From NCBI GenBank assembly GCA_905214315.1, contig CAJMLN010000022.1, forward strand, positions 1 to 30,827: a stretch of 30,827 nucleotides of DNA. Reading direction: 5' to 3'. Numbering within the stretch: position 1 is the stretch's first letter; every line of letters begins with the position of its first letter. The position numbers and the translations under genes were made by a program. This DNA is from an uncultured bacterium. GTDB lineage: Bacteria; Bacillota; Clostridia; Christensenellales; QALW01. The notes beneath the pieces were generated by a model that was given only the letters and a program-made list of their open reading frames with translations, did not search any database and was not told the DNA's origin. Positions 1 to 7,494 of this stretch are shown here, one piece after another.

Positions 1-349
1 TTACCTCCACATTCTTTTTTATTTTGAATGTCCGCAAAATCCGTCCTACATCAGCGGAACGCCCACGACATTGGCCTCGCTGGCTTTGGGGTACCGGACG
101 TACTGCCCGGAGGCAATTCAGGGGGCGGTTCTCCATAAAGAGGAAATCCGGATGCAGACGGAATGCCTGGCCAAGATGAAGCAGCAGGAGCGGATACAGG
201 CCATGGGGGAGTTTTCCGACCGGGCGGATATCATCGTCTACGGCGGCTGCATTCTCCTGGCCGTGATGGAGTATTATAATTTTGAGGAAATAACCGTCAG
301 CGACAGAGACTCGTTGGAGGGCTTTTTGGAATATAAGGGCAGAGGATAG
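1..349 (+). CDS. Ppx/GppA family phosphatase, C-terminal part (5' truncated)
   Basis: The reading frame is open from base 2 and ends with TAG at 347-349, so only about the last 115 residues are present. The TTG at 71 is an internal codon, because the frame continues upstream with SGTPTTLASLALG. That motif, a glycine/threonine-rich stretch, and the late segment VYGGCILLAVMEYYNFEEI followed by TVSDRDSLEGFL are typical of the C-terminal half of the Ppx/GppA exopolyphosphatase / pppGpp phosphohydrolase family. There they contribute to the ASKHA-fold active site. By family knowledge the protein hydrolyses polyphosphate or guanosine pentaphosphate in the cytoplasm. Which of the two cannot be told from this fragment. 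A hairpin with a T-run follows at 382-418, so it is probably the last gene of its transcript. Confidence 0.8.
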   Translation, partial: YLHILFYFECPQNPSYISGTPTTLASLALGYRTYCPEAIQGAVLHKEEIRMQTECLAKMKQQERIQAMGEFSDRADIIVYGGCILLAVMEYYNFEEITVSDRDSLEGFLEYKGRG

Positions 350-381
350 TGGATATTGCCGCAGGAGGCAGAAAATTTTTC

Positions 382-418
382 TTTCCGCAGTCGGAGGAAG
401 GACGGCGGAAAATTTTTT
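382..418 (+). terminator. Rho-independent terminator after the Ppx/GppA gene
   Basis: TTTCCGC (382-388) pairs with GCGGAAA (405-411) across a 16-nt loop and is followed by a run of six T. The stem is short, but it lies 32 bp after the stop codon and just before the next promoter. Confidence 0.55.
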
Positions 419-436
419 ATTTTTTTAAAAAAGTTA

Positions 437-465
437 TTGACAAACTGCGGAATTTATCGTATGAT
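437..465 (+). promoter_or_regulatory. Sigma-A-type promoter for the amino-acid ABC operon
   Basis: TTGACA at 437-442 and TATGAT at 460-465 are separated by 17 bp. The expected start is near 472, giving a leader of about 53 nt before the ATG at 525. That leader is too short for a T-box or a large riboswitch. Confidence 0.8.
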
Positions 466-524
466 ACGAACAGATAAAATGCTTTAGCACAGTAAAGCGA
501 TAAATTAATGGGAGAGTGACCGCT

Positions 525-1316
525 ATGAAAAAAATATTGACCCTGATGCTGGCGGCCGTTATGGCGGCAGCTGCGTTTGCCGGCTGCGGCAAGGAAAACG
601 GTACCCAAAGCGATTCGGAATACGTAAAGGAAAAGGGGACGCTGATTGTAGGCATTACTGAGTTTAAACCCATGGATTATAGGGATGAAAACGGCAATTG
701 GATCGGGTTTGACGCCGATATGGCCAACGCGTTTGCCGAGAGCCTCGGCGTAAAGGCCGAGTTTGTCGTTATTGAATGGGACGGCAAGATCATGGAGCTT
801 GACAGCAAAAATATTGACTGCGTTTGGAACGGTATGACACTAGTTGATGAGGTGCTCAATGGTATGGAGACCACCAATCCTTATTGCAAGAATGCGCAGG
901 TAGTGGTAGTGCGCAAGGATAAGGCGGACGCCTATCAGAGCGTAGAGGATATGAAGGATTTAAAATTTGCTGTTGAATCCGAATCTGCTGGTGAAAAAGA
1001 ACTGAAGGCGCTGGGGTACAATTATGTAGCGCTTTCTGCACAGTCCGATGCGCTTACCGAGGTAAAGGCGGGAACATCCGACGCCTGCGTGATCGATCTT
1101 TTAATGGCCGGCGCGATGATCGGCGAGGGCACGAGCTACGAGGAACTGACGTATACGTTTGCTTTGAACAGTGAGGAGTACGGCGTGGGCTTCCGCAAGG
1201 GCTCCGATCTGGCTCAGATGCTGAATCAGTTTTTTGTGGATTCCTACAACAACGGCTCTCTGCTGGCTAAGGCCGAGGAGTATGGCGTGCAGGAATCGCT
1301 GATTGAGCAGAAATAA
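525..1316 (+). CDS. Amino-acid ABC transporter substrate-binding lipoprotein (SBP family 3)
   Basis: This is the extracytoplasmic solute receptor of a polar amino-acid importer, tethered to the membrane by a lipid. A signal peptide starts MKKILTLMLAAVMAAAAFAG and ends in a lipobox (FAGC) with the lipidated cysteine near residue 23. The mature part carries family-3 features: GTLIVGITEFKPMDYRDE, then GFDADMANAFAESLGVKAEF, and a later VESESAGEKELK hinge region. At 263 residues it has normal length. I start it at ATG 525 rather than the in-frame GTG at 516, because GGAGAG (511-516) is correctly spaced for 525 and the signal peptide begins there. The permease and ATPase follow, so the three genes form one importer. 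The ligand (cystine, glutamine or another amino acid) cannot be read from sequence. Confidence 0.92.
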   Translation: MKKILTLMLAAVMAAAAFAGCGKENGTQSDSEYVKEKGTLIVGITEFKPMDYRDENGNWIGFDADMANAFAESLGVKAEFVVIEWDGKIMELDSKNIDCVWNGMTLVDEVLNGMETTNPYCKNAQVVVVRKDKADAYQSVEDMKDLKFAVESESAGEKELKALGYNYVALSAQSDALTEVKAGTSDACVIDLLMAGAMIGEGTSYEELTYTFALNSEEYGVGFRKGSDLAQMLNQFFVDSYNNGSLLAKAEEYGVQESLIEQK

Positions 1317-1388
1317 GCATCGCTGCGGTGCCGCTTTTGATACAGAACTTTGAGGCTGGAAAATCAAACAGCTTTATTAAACGGGCTT

Positions 1389-1413
1389 AGGCAGAGAGGA
1401 TCCCTCTCTGCCT
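1389..1413 (+). promoter_or_regulatory. Perfect 11-bp hairpin between binding-protein and permease genes
   Basis: AGGCAGAGAGG (1389-1399) pairs completely with CCTCTCTGCCT (1403-1413) over a 3-nt loop. Only TTGCGCG follows, so there is no proper T-run and full termination is unlikely. In many SBP-permease operons such a hairpin protects the upstream mRNA or causes partial termination, which would give excess binding protein. Confidence 0.6.
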
Positions 1414-1453
1414 TTGCGCGTTGCTTATAATATGAATAAAGGTTGGTAAAACT

Positions 1454-2107
1454 ATGTTACAGGAAGTAATGCTTGCGCTGTGTCAGGGCTTTTTAAAAAC
1501 GCTGGAGCTCTTTTCCCTTACCCTGCTGGGGGCGCTGCCGTTGGGATTGCTGATTGCTTTTGGTTCCATGAGCCGTTTTTTTCCGCTGCGGTATTTGATA
1601 AAAACGGTGGTTTGGATTATACGCGGTACGCCTTTGATGCTGCAGCTGATTATCATTTACTATGGTCCGGGGCTAATGGGAAACAATATTTGGAGCAGCA
1701 TGGAAAATGACCGGATGATAGCGGCGGTAGTGGCTTTTATTATCAACTACGCCTGCTATTTTTCGGAAATTTATCGCGGCGGTATTGAAAGTATTTCCAA
1801 AGGTCAGTCTGAGGCCGGGCAGGTTCTGGGAATGACAAAATCCCAGATTTTCTTTAAAGTAACACTGAAGCAGGCGATTAAGCGCATTATTCCGCCGATG
1901 AGCAATGAGATTATTACTTTGGTGAAGGATACCTCACTGGCAAGGATTATTTCTGTTTATGAACTTATATGGGCCGGACAGGCGTTTATTAAAAGCGCAG
2001 GAATTCTTTGGCCGTTGTTTGCCACGGGACTTTTCTATCTCCTTTTCAACGGACTGCTGACGCTGCTTTTTGGCTATACGGAAAAAAAGCTGAGCTATTT
2101 TCAGTAA
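1454..2107 (+). CDS. Amino-acid ABC transporter permease (HisM/GlnP type)
   Basis: The 217-residue integral membrane protein forms the translocation pore, presumably as a homodimer because only one permease gene is present. The N-terminal segment FLKTLELFSLTLLGALPLGL matches the first helix of the HisM/GlnP family. The EAA loop that contacts the ATPase is seen as EAGQVLGMTKSQIFFKVTLKQA, followed by IIPPMSNEIITLVKDTSLA, which is highly typical of polar amino-acid permeases. Length is normal. The ribosome site AAAGG (1438-1442) is 11 nt from the ATG, so initiation may be modest. It lies between its binding protein and ATPase. Confidence 0.93.
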   Translation: MLQEVMLALCQGFLKTLELFSLTLLGALPLGLLIAFGSMSRFFPLRYLIKTVVWIIRGTPLMLQLIIIYYGPGLMGNNIWSSMENDRMIAAVVAFIINYACYFSEIYRGGIESISKGQSEAGQVLGMTKSQIFFKVTLKQAIKRIIPPMSNEIITLVKDTSLARIISVYELIWAGQAFIKSAGILWPLFATGLFYLLFNGLLTLLFGYTEKKLSYFQ

Positions 2108-2122
2108 AGGAGGAATCGGTCA

Positions 2123-2872
2123 ATGTCAATTTTACAGGTGCAGAGTTTAAAAAAGAGCTTCGGAAAGACCCAGGTGCTCAAGGAGATCAGCTTTTCCCTG
2201 GAAAAGGGCGAGGTGCTCTCTATTATCGGTTCCTCCGGCAGCGGCAAGACGACGCTGCTGCGGTGCCTGAATTTCCTGGAATTTGCCGAGGGCGGAACGA
2301 TTTCGGTGGACGGAAAGGTTATTTTTGAAGGCGGCGTCAAAAAGCGGTATAAAGAGAAGGAAATCCGTGAAAATCGTCTGCATTTCGGGCTTGTGTTTCA
2401 ATCCTTCAATCTGTTTCCGCAGTATAACGTACTGCAGAACGTAACCCTTGCACCGCTGCTGCTGAAACGCGATACGCCGGAGAATATTGAAAAAAAGGCA
2501 TTGTCGTTGATTGAACGGGTGGGGCTTTCGGATCGGATTGACTATTACCCGTGTATGCTTTCCGGCGGGCAGCAGCAGCGGGTGGCAATTGCCCGGGCGC
2601 TGGCACTGGAGCCGGATATTCTTTGCTTCGACGAGCCTACCAGCGCGCTGGATCCGGAGCTGACCGGCGAGGTGCTGAAGGTAATACGCTCCTTAAAGGA
2701 CAGCGATTCCACAATGATTGTCGTTACCCATGAAATGCAGTTTGCCCGGGAAGTGGCCGATAAGGTGATTTTTATGGCCGACGGCGTCATTGAGGAGGAG
2801 GGGACGCCCGATAAGGTCTTCGGCTCGCCTGCGTCGCCGGCTTTGAAGAGCTTTCTTTCCAAATTGAGCTAA
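2123..2872 (+). CDS. Amino-acid ABC transporter ATP-binding protein (GlnQ-like)
   Basis: The cytoplasmic ATPase powers the importer. Walker A GSSGSGKTTLL lies near residues 34-44, a Q-loop in GLVFQSFNLFPQYNVLQNV, the signature LSGGQQQRVAIARAL near 145, Walker B DILCFDEPTSALDPE near 165, and the H-loop VTHEMQFAREVAD near 205. All catalytic residues are intact and the 249-residue length is standard for the GlnQ/HisP class. AAAGGAGG at 2106-2113 sets the start, 15 bp after the permease stop, so the genes are cotranscribed. No terminator follows before the asnS promoter at 2877, so some readthrough is likely. Confidence 0.95.
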   Translation: MSILQVQSLKKSFGKTQVLKEISFSLEKGEVLSIIGSSGSGKTTLLRCLNFLEFAEGGTISVDGKVIFEGGVKKRYKEKEIRENRLHFGLVFQSFNLFPQYNVLQNVTLAPLLLKRDTPENIEKKALSLIERVGLSDRIDYYPCMLSGGQQQRVAIARALALEPDILCFDEPTSALDPELTGEVLKVIRSLKDSDSTMIVVTHEMQFAREVADKVIFMADGVIEEEGTPDKVFGSPASPALKSFLSKLS

Positions 2873-2876
2873 TGGT

Positions 2877-2906
2877 TTGACAAATCCTGTGTTTTCGGCG
2901 TATAAT
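2877..2906 (+). promoter_or_regulatory. Promoter of asnS
   Basis: TTGACA at 2877-2882 and a perfect TATAAT at 2901-2906 are separated by 18 bp. The expected start is near 2913, giving a leader of only about 25 nt. There is no room for a T-box, the control often found on Clostridia aminoacyl-tRNA synthetase genes. Confidence 0.85.
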
Positions 2907-2937
2907 AACGAATACATATGCAAAAAGAGGTATTGAT

Positions 2938-4320
2938 ATGAAAACGGATCTTGTAAGGGATATCTATGGCGCTATGCAGCCGGGGCGTGTGACTGTGGCC
3001 GGCTGGGTTCGTACGATACGGGCCTCCAGGGATTTCGGCTTTATTGAGCTGAACGACGGTACCTGCCAGAAAAATATTCAGGTGGTATTTGACCGCAGTC
3101 TTGAGAATTTTGATACTGTGGAAAAGCAGAACGTTTCGGCCTGTCTGATTGTGGAGGGAGACGTGGTGCTTACGCCCGACGCGCGCCAGCCCCTGGAGAT
3201 CAGGGCGGTAAATATCGTTATTCACGGTACCAGCGAGCCGGATTTTCCCATACAGAAAAAGAAGCACTCCTTTGAATATCTGCGTACGGTGGCGCATCTG
3301 CGTCCCCGGACTAATACCTTTACGGCCGTGTTCCGTGTGCGTTCGGTTCTGACCTATGCCGTACATCGTTTTTTACAGGAGAACGGCTTTGTATATATCG
3401 CTACGCCCTGCGTCACTACCAGTGACTGCGAAGGCGCGGGCGAGGTGTTCCGGATTTCTTCCATGGATATGGAAAATCCGCCCCGCGGGGAGGACGGAAG
3501 GATCGATTGGTCCAAGGACTTTTTCGGTAAGGAGGCCTTTATGACGGTCAGCGGTCAGCTGAATGTGGAACCGTTCTGCTGGGGCTTCCGCAAGGTGTAT
3601 ACTTTCGGGCCGTGCTTTCGGGCAGAAAACAGCAATACGCCCCGGCATGCGGCGGAATTCTGGCAGGTGGAGCCGGAGATGGCCTTTGCCGATTTAAACG
3701 AACTGATGGATACGATTGAGGCGCTTTCCAAATATGTAATTCGCTATGTGCTGGAGCATTGCCCCGATGAGTTGGCTTTCTTTGACCAGTTTATGGAAAA
3801 AGGACTGCTGGAAAAACTGCACCGCACGGTAGAGAGCGATTTTGCACGGATTTCTTACCGCGAAGCGCTGAAGCTTTTAAACGAAAGCGGCATTGCCTTT
3901 GATATTGCGCCGGAATGGGGCACGGGAATTCAGACCGAGCATGAAAAATATCTGGCGGACGAGGTCTTTAAGCGTCCGGTTTTTGTTACCGACTATCCCA
4001 AGGAGTGCAAAAGCTTTTATATGCGGCTGAACGACGATAACGAAACCGTTGCCGCAACGGATCTTCTGTTTCCGGGACTGGGGGAGATTGTAGGCTCCAG
4101 CCAGAGAGAGGAACGGTATGACGTGCTTATGCAGCGGATTCATGAGCTGGGTCTTAAGGAAGAGGACTATGCCTGGTATCTGGATCTGCGCCGGTACGGC
4201 AGCTGCCAGCACAGCGGCTTCGGTATGGGCATTGAGCGCATGATGCGCTATATTACGGGCATGGAAAACATCCGCGACGTGATTCCCTATCCCAGAACGC
4301 CGAATTCAGCTGAATTTTAA
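2938..4320 (+). CDS. asnS: Asparaginyl-tRNA synthetase
   Basis: This enzyme charges tRNA-Asn with asparagine using ATP. The 460-residue protein has an N-terminal OB-fold anticodon-binding domain (VTVAGWVRTIRASRDFGFIE near residues 18-38) and a class II catalytic domain. Motif 2 is FRAENSNTPRHAAEFWQVEP near residues 226-245, and motif 3 is GFGMGIERMMRYITGMENIR near 426. The NTPRHAAEFW form and the ending RDVIPYPRTP distinguish AsnRS from the closely related AspRS. Length is normal. AAAGAGG precedes the ATG at 2938. It has its own promoter and terminator, so it is essentially monocistronic, with possible readthrough from the ABC operon. Confidence 0.97.
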   Translation: MKTDLVRDIYGAMQPGRVTVAGWVRTIRASRDFGFIELNDGTCQKNIQVVFDRSLENFDTVEKQNVSACLIVEGDVVLTPDARQPLEIRAVNIVIHGTSEPDFPIQKKKHSFEYLRTVAHLRPRTNTFTAVFRVRSVLTYAVHRFLQENGFVYIATPCVTTSDCEGAGEVFRISSMDMENPPRGEDGRIDWSKDFFGKEAFMTVSGQLNVEPFCWGFRKVYTFGPCFRAENSNTPRHAAEFWQVEPEMAFADLNELMDTIEALSKYVIRYVLEHCPDELAFFDQFMEKGLLEKLHRTVESDFARISYREALKLLNESGIAFDIAPEWGTGIQTEHEKYLADEVFKRPVFVTDYPKECKSFYMRLNDDNETVAATDLLFPGLGEIVGSSQREERYDVLMQRIHELGLKEEDYAWYLDLRRYGSCQHSGFGMGIERMMRYITGMENIRDVIPYPRTPNSAEF

Positions 4321-4337
4321 CCGTAACATAAAAAATC

Positions 4338-4375
4338 GGCCTCCTGTTTTTTTAACGGGAGGCCTGCTTTTTTTT
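4338..4375 (+). terminator. Bidirectional terminator between asnS and the GGDEF-like gene
   Basis: GGCCTCCTGTT (4338-4348) pairs with AACGGGAGGCC (4354-4364) with one G-T pair and a T5 loop. A T-run follows on the plus strand (4368-4375). An A-run before it (4330-4335) supplies the U-tract for the convergent minus-strand gene, so it serves both. Confidence 0.88.
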
Positions 4376-4381
4376 AAAGAA

Positions 4382-6028
4382 TTATGACTGCTGCGGCGCG
4401 CCGCGCTCGGAAAGCTTTTCGCAGGATTTCGGCGGATCCGATTCGGATGCCCGGGTTAAGTGCATATCCTTCAGAGCACGCCGAATTGTAGTTTGGAAGG
4501 ACGGATCTCTGTCCTCATCAAAGAACGCATAGCCGCAGGCGATATGCAGGGGAAACGGGAGATTCATGGCGGCGATGAAGGATTGGAATTCCCGGATTCT
4601 GCCGCTTATGCCTGTAAGATCATTGATGATATACACAAATTCCTCCTCTCCGGTACGATAGCAGGCGCCTTCGGTGGGAAAGATATTTTTGATGCCGTGG
4701 CAGCAGGCGCATAGCGCAAGGTCACCGTTCTGCACGCCCGAGGTTTTCTTAATTTCTTCCAGATTGCTGACGCCGAAGGCAACAGCGGCCCGGTATTGCG
4801 GCTTTCTGCCGTCTTTTTCCAGGTCCGGCAGCAGCGCGTTGTAGGCATCGCGGCTTCTTACGCCGCAGAGCGGGTCCGCAAGCGCGAGCTCCTGAACGTA
4901 GGCAGTCTGCCGGGCTTCTGCCTGCGCGGTACTGTAGCGGTGCACAAAAATGCGTACGAAGATTACGTAGGAAAGCACCAGCTCATAGGTAAACAGATAC
5001 GGAAAAAACGCAGGATCGCCGTCAACAAACAGAAGCAGCCAGTAAAAAGCCACCGAGCATCCCAGTAAAAGAAGCGGAAAGAGGCAGCTTTTTGCCGCAC
5101 GGTTTTTATGTTTGACGGTTTCGCGGATGCAGGCGATCAGGGCATAGATAAAGTTCAAAAGCATCAAAAGCCAGGTAAGCGGGGTCAGATAAAACATATC
5201 CAGGGGCGTAAAGAGCTGAAATGCCCAGTTCAGCAGGATATTTCCCGTAAAAATCCAGGCGGAGACCAGAAAGCCCTTTTTCATTTTGCTCCGGCATAGA
5301 GAGGCGAAGAAAATGTTGAACGGAACCGGCAGAACGAGAAAGCTGAAGGCAGAGATAAAGTAAATGATGTAGGGACTGCTGATAAAAAACTGCAGTCCGC
5401 CCTTGAGGTTCATCAGCCATACGCCCAGATAGAGCGCCAGCAGCATCAGCGCAACAGCGCCGCTCTTGCTCAGCCCGGGCGCTTTCCTTAAATATTTCAG
5501 ATACATTACCAGCCAAACAACGGCACAGAAGAGCAGAATAAACGCTGAAATTACAATCGGCAGCGTGCGGAAATAAACCTGCATAAGACAGGCGGAATAG
5601 CTGCCGCCGTAAATGTACAGATGCGGGCGGGAAGGATTTCCCTCATAGACAGGGACGGTTTTGATGCGGATGGCGGCATCCTTGTAATCCTCGGGCAGCC
5701 GTACAATATGGTATACCGTGCCCGCGGATTTGATAAAGGAGGGCTTGTTTTCCTCATAGCCGCAGGAATAAATAGATTGGTTATTGACGTCTACATCCAC
5801 CTGCATGTGCGTAGTGGAAAACAGCAGAGTTTTATCGGGTACGTCATCCTTTTTAAAATAAACGATGTTGAAAAAGCCGTGGTCAAAGTCAATTTGTGTG
5901 GAGGGCATGTGAGAAACGGATTCGGTATCCAGATATACCGACGGCGCTTCAAACCCGGCAATGACAAATACCATGGTCAGAAGCAGAATACCCAGCAGCG
6001 GAACAAATATCCATAAAAGTTTTTTCAT
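4382..6028 (-). CDS. Membrane sensor protein with degenerate GGDEF domain
   Basis: The start chosen is ATG 6028 (MKKLLWIFVPLL), preceded by AAGGAG at 7 nt. The longer frame to 6073 lacks a site. The product is about 548 residues. It has a first membrane segment at residues 5-22 and an extracellular domain to about 150, resembling the jelly-roll sensor part of 7TMR-DISM proteins. A bundle of about seven helices (roughly 153-375) follows, then a cytoplasmic region of about 165 residues. That region looks like GGDEF: DPLCGVRSRDAY corresponds to the usual DxLTGLxNR entry, and RTGEEEF (near 456-462) stands where RxGGDEF is expected. The second glycine and the aspartate of the signature are replaced, so diguanylate cyclase activity is doubtful and a sensory or allosteric role is possible. 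The ligand is unknown. Confidence 0.75.
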   Translation of the reverse strand: MKKLLWIFVPLLGILLLTMVFVIAGFEAPSVYLDTESVSHMPSTQIDFDHGFFNIVYFKKDDVPDKTLLFSTTHMQVDVDVNNQSIYSCGYEENKPSFIKSAGTVYHIVRLPEDYKDAAIRIKTVPVYEGNPSRPHLYIYGGSYSACLMQVYFRTLPIVISAFILLFCAVVWLVMYLKYLRKAPGLSKSGAVALMLLALYLGVWLMNLKGGLQFFISSPYIIYFISAFSFLVLPVPFNIFFASLCRSKMKKGFLVSAWIFTGNILLNWAFQLFTPLDMFYLTPLTWLLMLLNFIYALIACIRETVKHKNRAAKSCLFPLLLLGCSVAFYWLLLFVDGDPAFFPYLFTYELVLSYVIFVRIFVHRYSTAQAEARQTAYVQELALADPLCGVRSRDAYNALLPDLEKDGRKPQYRAAVAFGVSNLEEIKKTSGVQNGDLALCACCHGIKNIFPTEGACYRTGEEEFVYIINDLTGISGRIREFQSFIAAMNLPFPLHIACGYAFFDEDRDPSFQTTIRRALKDMHLTRASESDPPKSCEKLSERGAPQQS

Positions 6029-6084
6029 CGGCGCTCCTTTTTCACAGATAGCAGTTGATTTATACAATAACAATGTACTGTATT

Positions 6085-6112
6085 ATTATATCAAAAAATG
6101 TCGATCTGGCAA
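6085..6112 (-). promoter_or_regulatory. Promoter of the GGDEF-like sensor gene
   Basis: On the minus strand TTGCCA (6112-6107) and TATAAT (6090-6085) are separated by 16 bp. The expected start is near 6078, about 50 nt before the ATG. Confidence 0.65.
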
Positions 6113-6211
6113 GACGGAGATGAAAATATTTGTCCCTTATCTTTGCTCAGCCGATTTTATAGACGCCGGGCGAGGGCAGATCGGCAAACCGTACGGTATT
6201 CGTTTTGTTGA

Positions 6212-6718
6212 TTAATATTTTAAAAAACCGGCGTTAAACTCCTGTGCTGTAAAGGAATATCCCTGTTTGCGAAGGTTTGCGATTTTTATCGCTACCAGAT
6301 TGACGTCCGAGTCTGTCGCTTGAGCGATTTGGGAAATATTATAGTGATAGGTATGAATGTATTCCAGAATATCTTCGTTTTTCAGCAGCAGACTGGCGGC
6401 AAAAATATTTGCTTCATACTCGGGGCGGGAATCCATATCGTACAATAAAAATTCCTGTAAACACTGGTCCTTGGCAAGCGCCCGATGCAACTGGTCATGA
6501 CCGAGCTCATGGGCGCATACGATATTTTTCATTGCGGGAGTAAGCGTGGGGTTCAATACGATATAACGGTTTCGCTGAATGACTGTGTACAACCCTTTTA
6601 GGGTTCCGATGTCCATGAACTTTACGTTAATTCCTAATTTTTTTGCCATAACAACAGCGTTTGTAGTATTGAATTTTTTGACTAAAGCAGCAGCTTTTTT
6701 TTGAATTTCACAGATCAA
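6212..6718 (-). CDS. ImmA/IrrE family metallo-endopeptidase
   Basis: This is a 168-residue zinc protease of the ImmA/IrrE type. ICEBs1 ImmA, the model, cleaves its partner XRE repressor after a DNA-damage or cell-density signal. The zinc motif HELGH is at residues 70-74 (VCAHELGHDQLH) and the glutamate ligand region EYEANIFAASLLL starts near 100. The start is TTG at 6718: an AAAGGGGG site lies 8 nt upstream, while the nearby ATG opens only a three-codon frame (ATG ACG CTT TGA). The XRE regulator gene lies just upstream in the same direction, which is the usual ImmR-ImmA pairing. Its likely target is therefore that repressor. No integrase or conjugation gene is nearby. Confidence 0.88.
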   Translation of the reverse strand: MICEIQKKAAALVKKFNTTNAVVMAKKLGINVKFMDIGTLKGLYTVIQRNRYIVLNPTLTPAMKNIVCAHELGHDQLHRALAKDQCLQEFLLYDMDSRPEYEANIFAASLLLKNEDILEYIHTYHYNISQIAQATDSDVNLVAIKIANLRKQGYSFTAQEFNAGFLKY

Positions 6719-6767
6719 AGCGTCATCCCCCTTTGTTCAGCAGCCGTTTTTCTGCTTATACAGGAGT

Positions 6768-6802
6768 ATTATAACAGATGCTATGTACCATAAATAGGAC
6801 AT
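6768..6802 (-). promoter_or_regulatory. Possible immA-proximal -10 with overlapping palindrome
   Basis: A minus-strand TATAAT (6773-6768) lies about 50 nt before the TTG start. No good -35 is visible. An imperfect palindrome ATGTACCATAAATAGGACAT (6783-6802, 14 of 20 symmetric positions) covers the place where the -35 should be. It is a plausible operator, but unproven. Confidence 0.4.
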
Positions 6803-6866
6803 AAAAAAATAAATGGTAAAATTTTTTATTGAATTTTTATTGACGGAATCAAAATAGGAGAAAATA

Positions 6867-7265
6867 TTATTTCTTTTTACTGCCGTATTTTCTATTCTTT
6901 AATTTGGCGTCCCAATACAGGTCATTGATCGCCCGCATCACTTTATCCTTGTCGTTTTCGGTAAGCTCGCCGCCGGCAAACAGTCCGCCGAGCTGGGAAA
7001 CAAGCGTTTGAACCTCGCGTTTTGCCTTGGCACCGCCCCGAACTGCAGCGTCGGCGATCAGCTGTTCTTCGTTAGTAAGAAGATAGTCAATCGTTACATT
7101 GTATATATCGGCGATTTTTGTGTACAGATTGCTTTGCTTGGGATACATCCTGCAAAGCTCGTAATTCTGATAGGTACGCGTGGAAACGCCTATGGCGCGG
7201 GCGGCCTGCTCCTGCGTCCATTTTGCCTGCCGGCGCAGCAGCTTCAGCTTTTCACCGAATTTCAT
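6867..7265 (-). CDS. XRE-family transcriptional repressor (ImmR-like)
   Basis: The 132-residue DNA-binding protein has an N-terminal HTH_3 domain (about residues 2-60). It includes KLLRRQAKWTQEQAARAIGV as the first two helices and STRTYQNYELCRMYPK as recognition helix and following turn. The C-terminal half, with GGELTENDKDKVMRAINDLYWD, is probably a dimerisation or protease-recognition region. I start it at ATG 7265, with AGGGG 9 nt upstream. The ATG at 7274 directly abuts the ribosome site. It is followed by the immA-like gene, so the two resemble the ICEBs1/phage-105 immunity pair. A strong promoter with an inverted repeat at its start site lies upstream, consistent with autoregulation. 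Confidence 0.88.
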   Translation of the reverse strand: MKFGEKLKLLRRQAKWTQEQAARAIGVSTRTYQNYELCRMYPKQSNLYTKIADIYNVTIDYLLTNEEQLIADAAVRGGAKAKREVQTLVSQLGGLFAGGELTENDKDKVMRAINDLYWDAKLKNRKYGSKKK

Positions 7266-7296
7266 AAAAAACATCCCCTAAAACTAATTTTTGGTA

Positions 7297-7325
7297 TTGA
7301 CAATTGGAAAATGTTTGCTTATAAT
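7297..7325 (+). promoter_or_regulatory. Consensus promoter reading right toward the Com-like gene
   Basis: Perfect TTGACA (7297-7302) and perfect TATAAT (7320-7325) are separated by 17 bp. The start is expected near 7332, and the leader to the gene at 7495 is about 160 nt. It faces the minus-strand promoter at 7354-7381. Confidence 0.8.
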
Positions 7326-7332
7326 AAGAAAC

Positions 7333-7348
7333 ACGAAACAACTTTCGT
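7333..7348. promoter_or_regulatory. Central inverted-repeat operator between facing promoters
   Basis: ACGAAA (7333-7338) and TTTCGT (7343-7348) form a perfect inverted repeat with a 4-bp spacer. The site spans the predicted start sites of both the plus promoter (about 7332) and the minus promoter (about 7347), so one bound dimer could block both. Confidence 0.6.
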
Positions 7349-7353
7349 ATATT

Positions 7354-7381
7354 ATTATATAGCAATTGCGTAAAATGTCAA
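7354..7381 (-). promoter_or_regulatory. Promoter of the XRE/ImmA operon
   Basis: On the minus strand TTGACA (7381-7376) and TATAAT (7359-7354) are perfect and separated by 16 bp. The expected start is near 7347, inside the inverted repeat. The transcript crosses the plus-strand promoter before reaching the XRE gene. Confidence 0.8.
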
Positions 7382-7494
7382 CCGTTATCTTGCAGTGAAT
7401 ATTAAGCGGCAGTAAATATGTTGTTTGATTTCCTACTGCGCGCAGGGCAGAGGCCAGGCCGCGGTATTGCTTGAGGGGGAAGAAAGGAGAAATG

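Noticed and set aside
2907..2937. T-box or riboswitch upstream of asnS
   Set aside because: The leader from the mapped-by-eye promoter is only about 25 nt.
6188..6197. Palindrome ACCGTACGGT after the immA gene
   Set aside because: A single 10-bp palindrome without promoter context is expected by chance.
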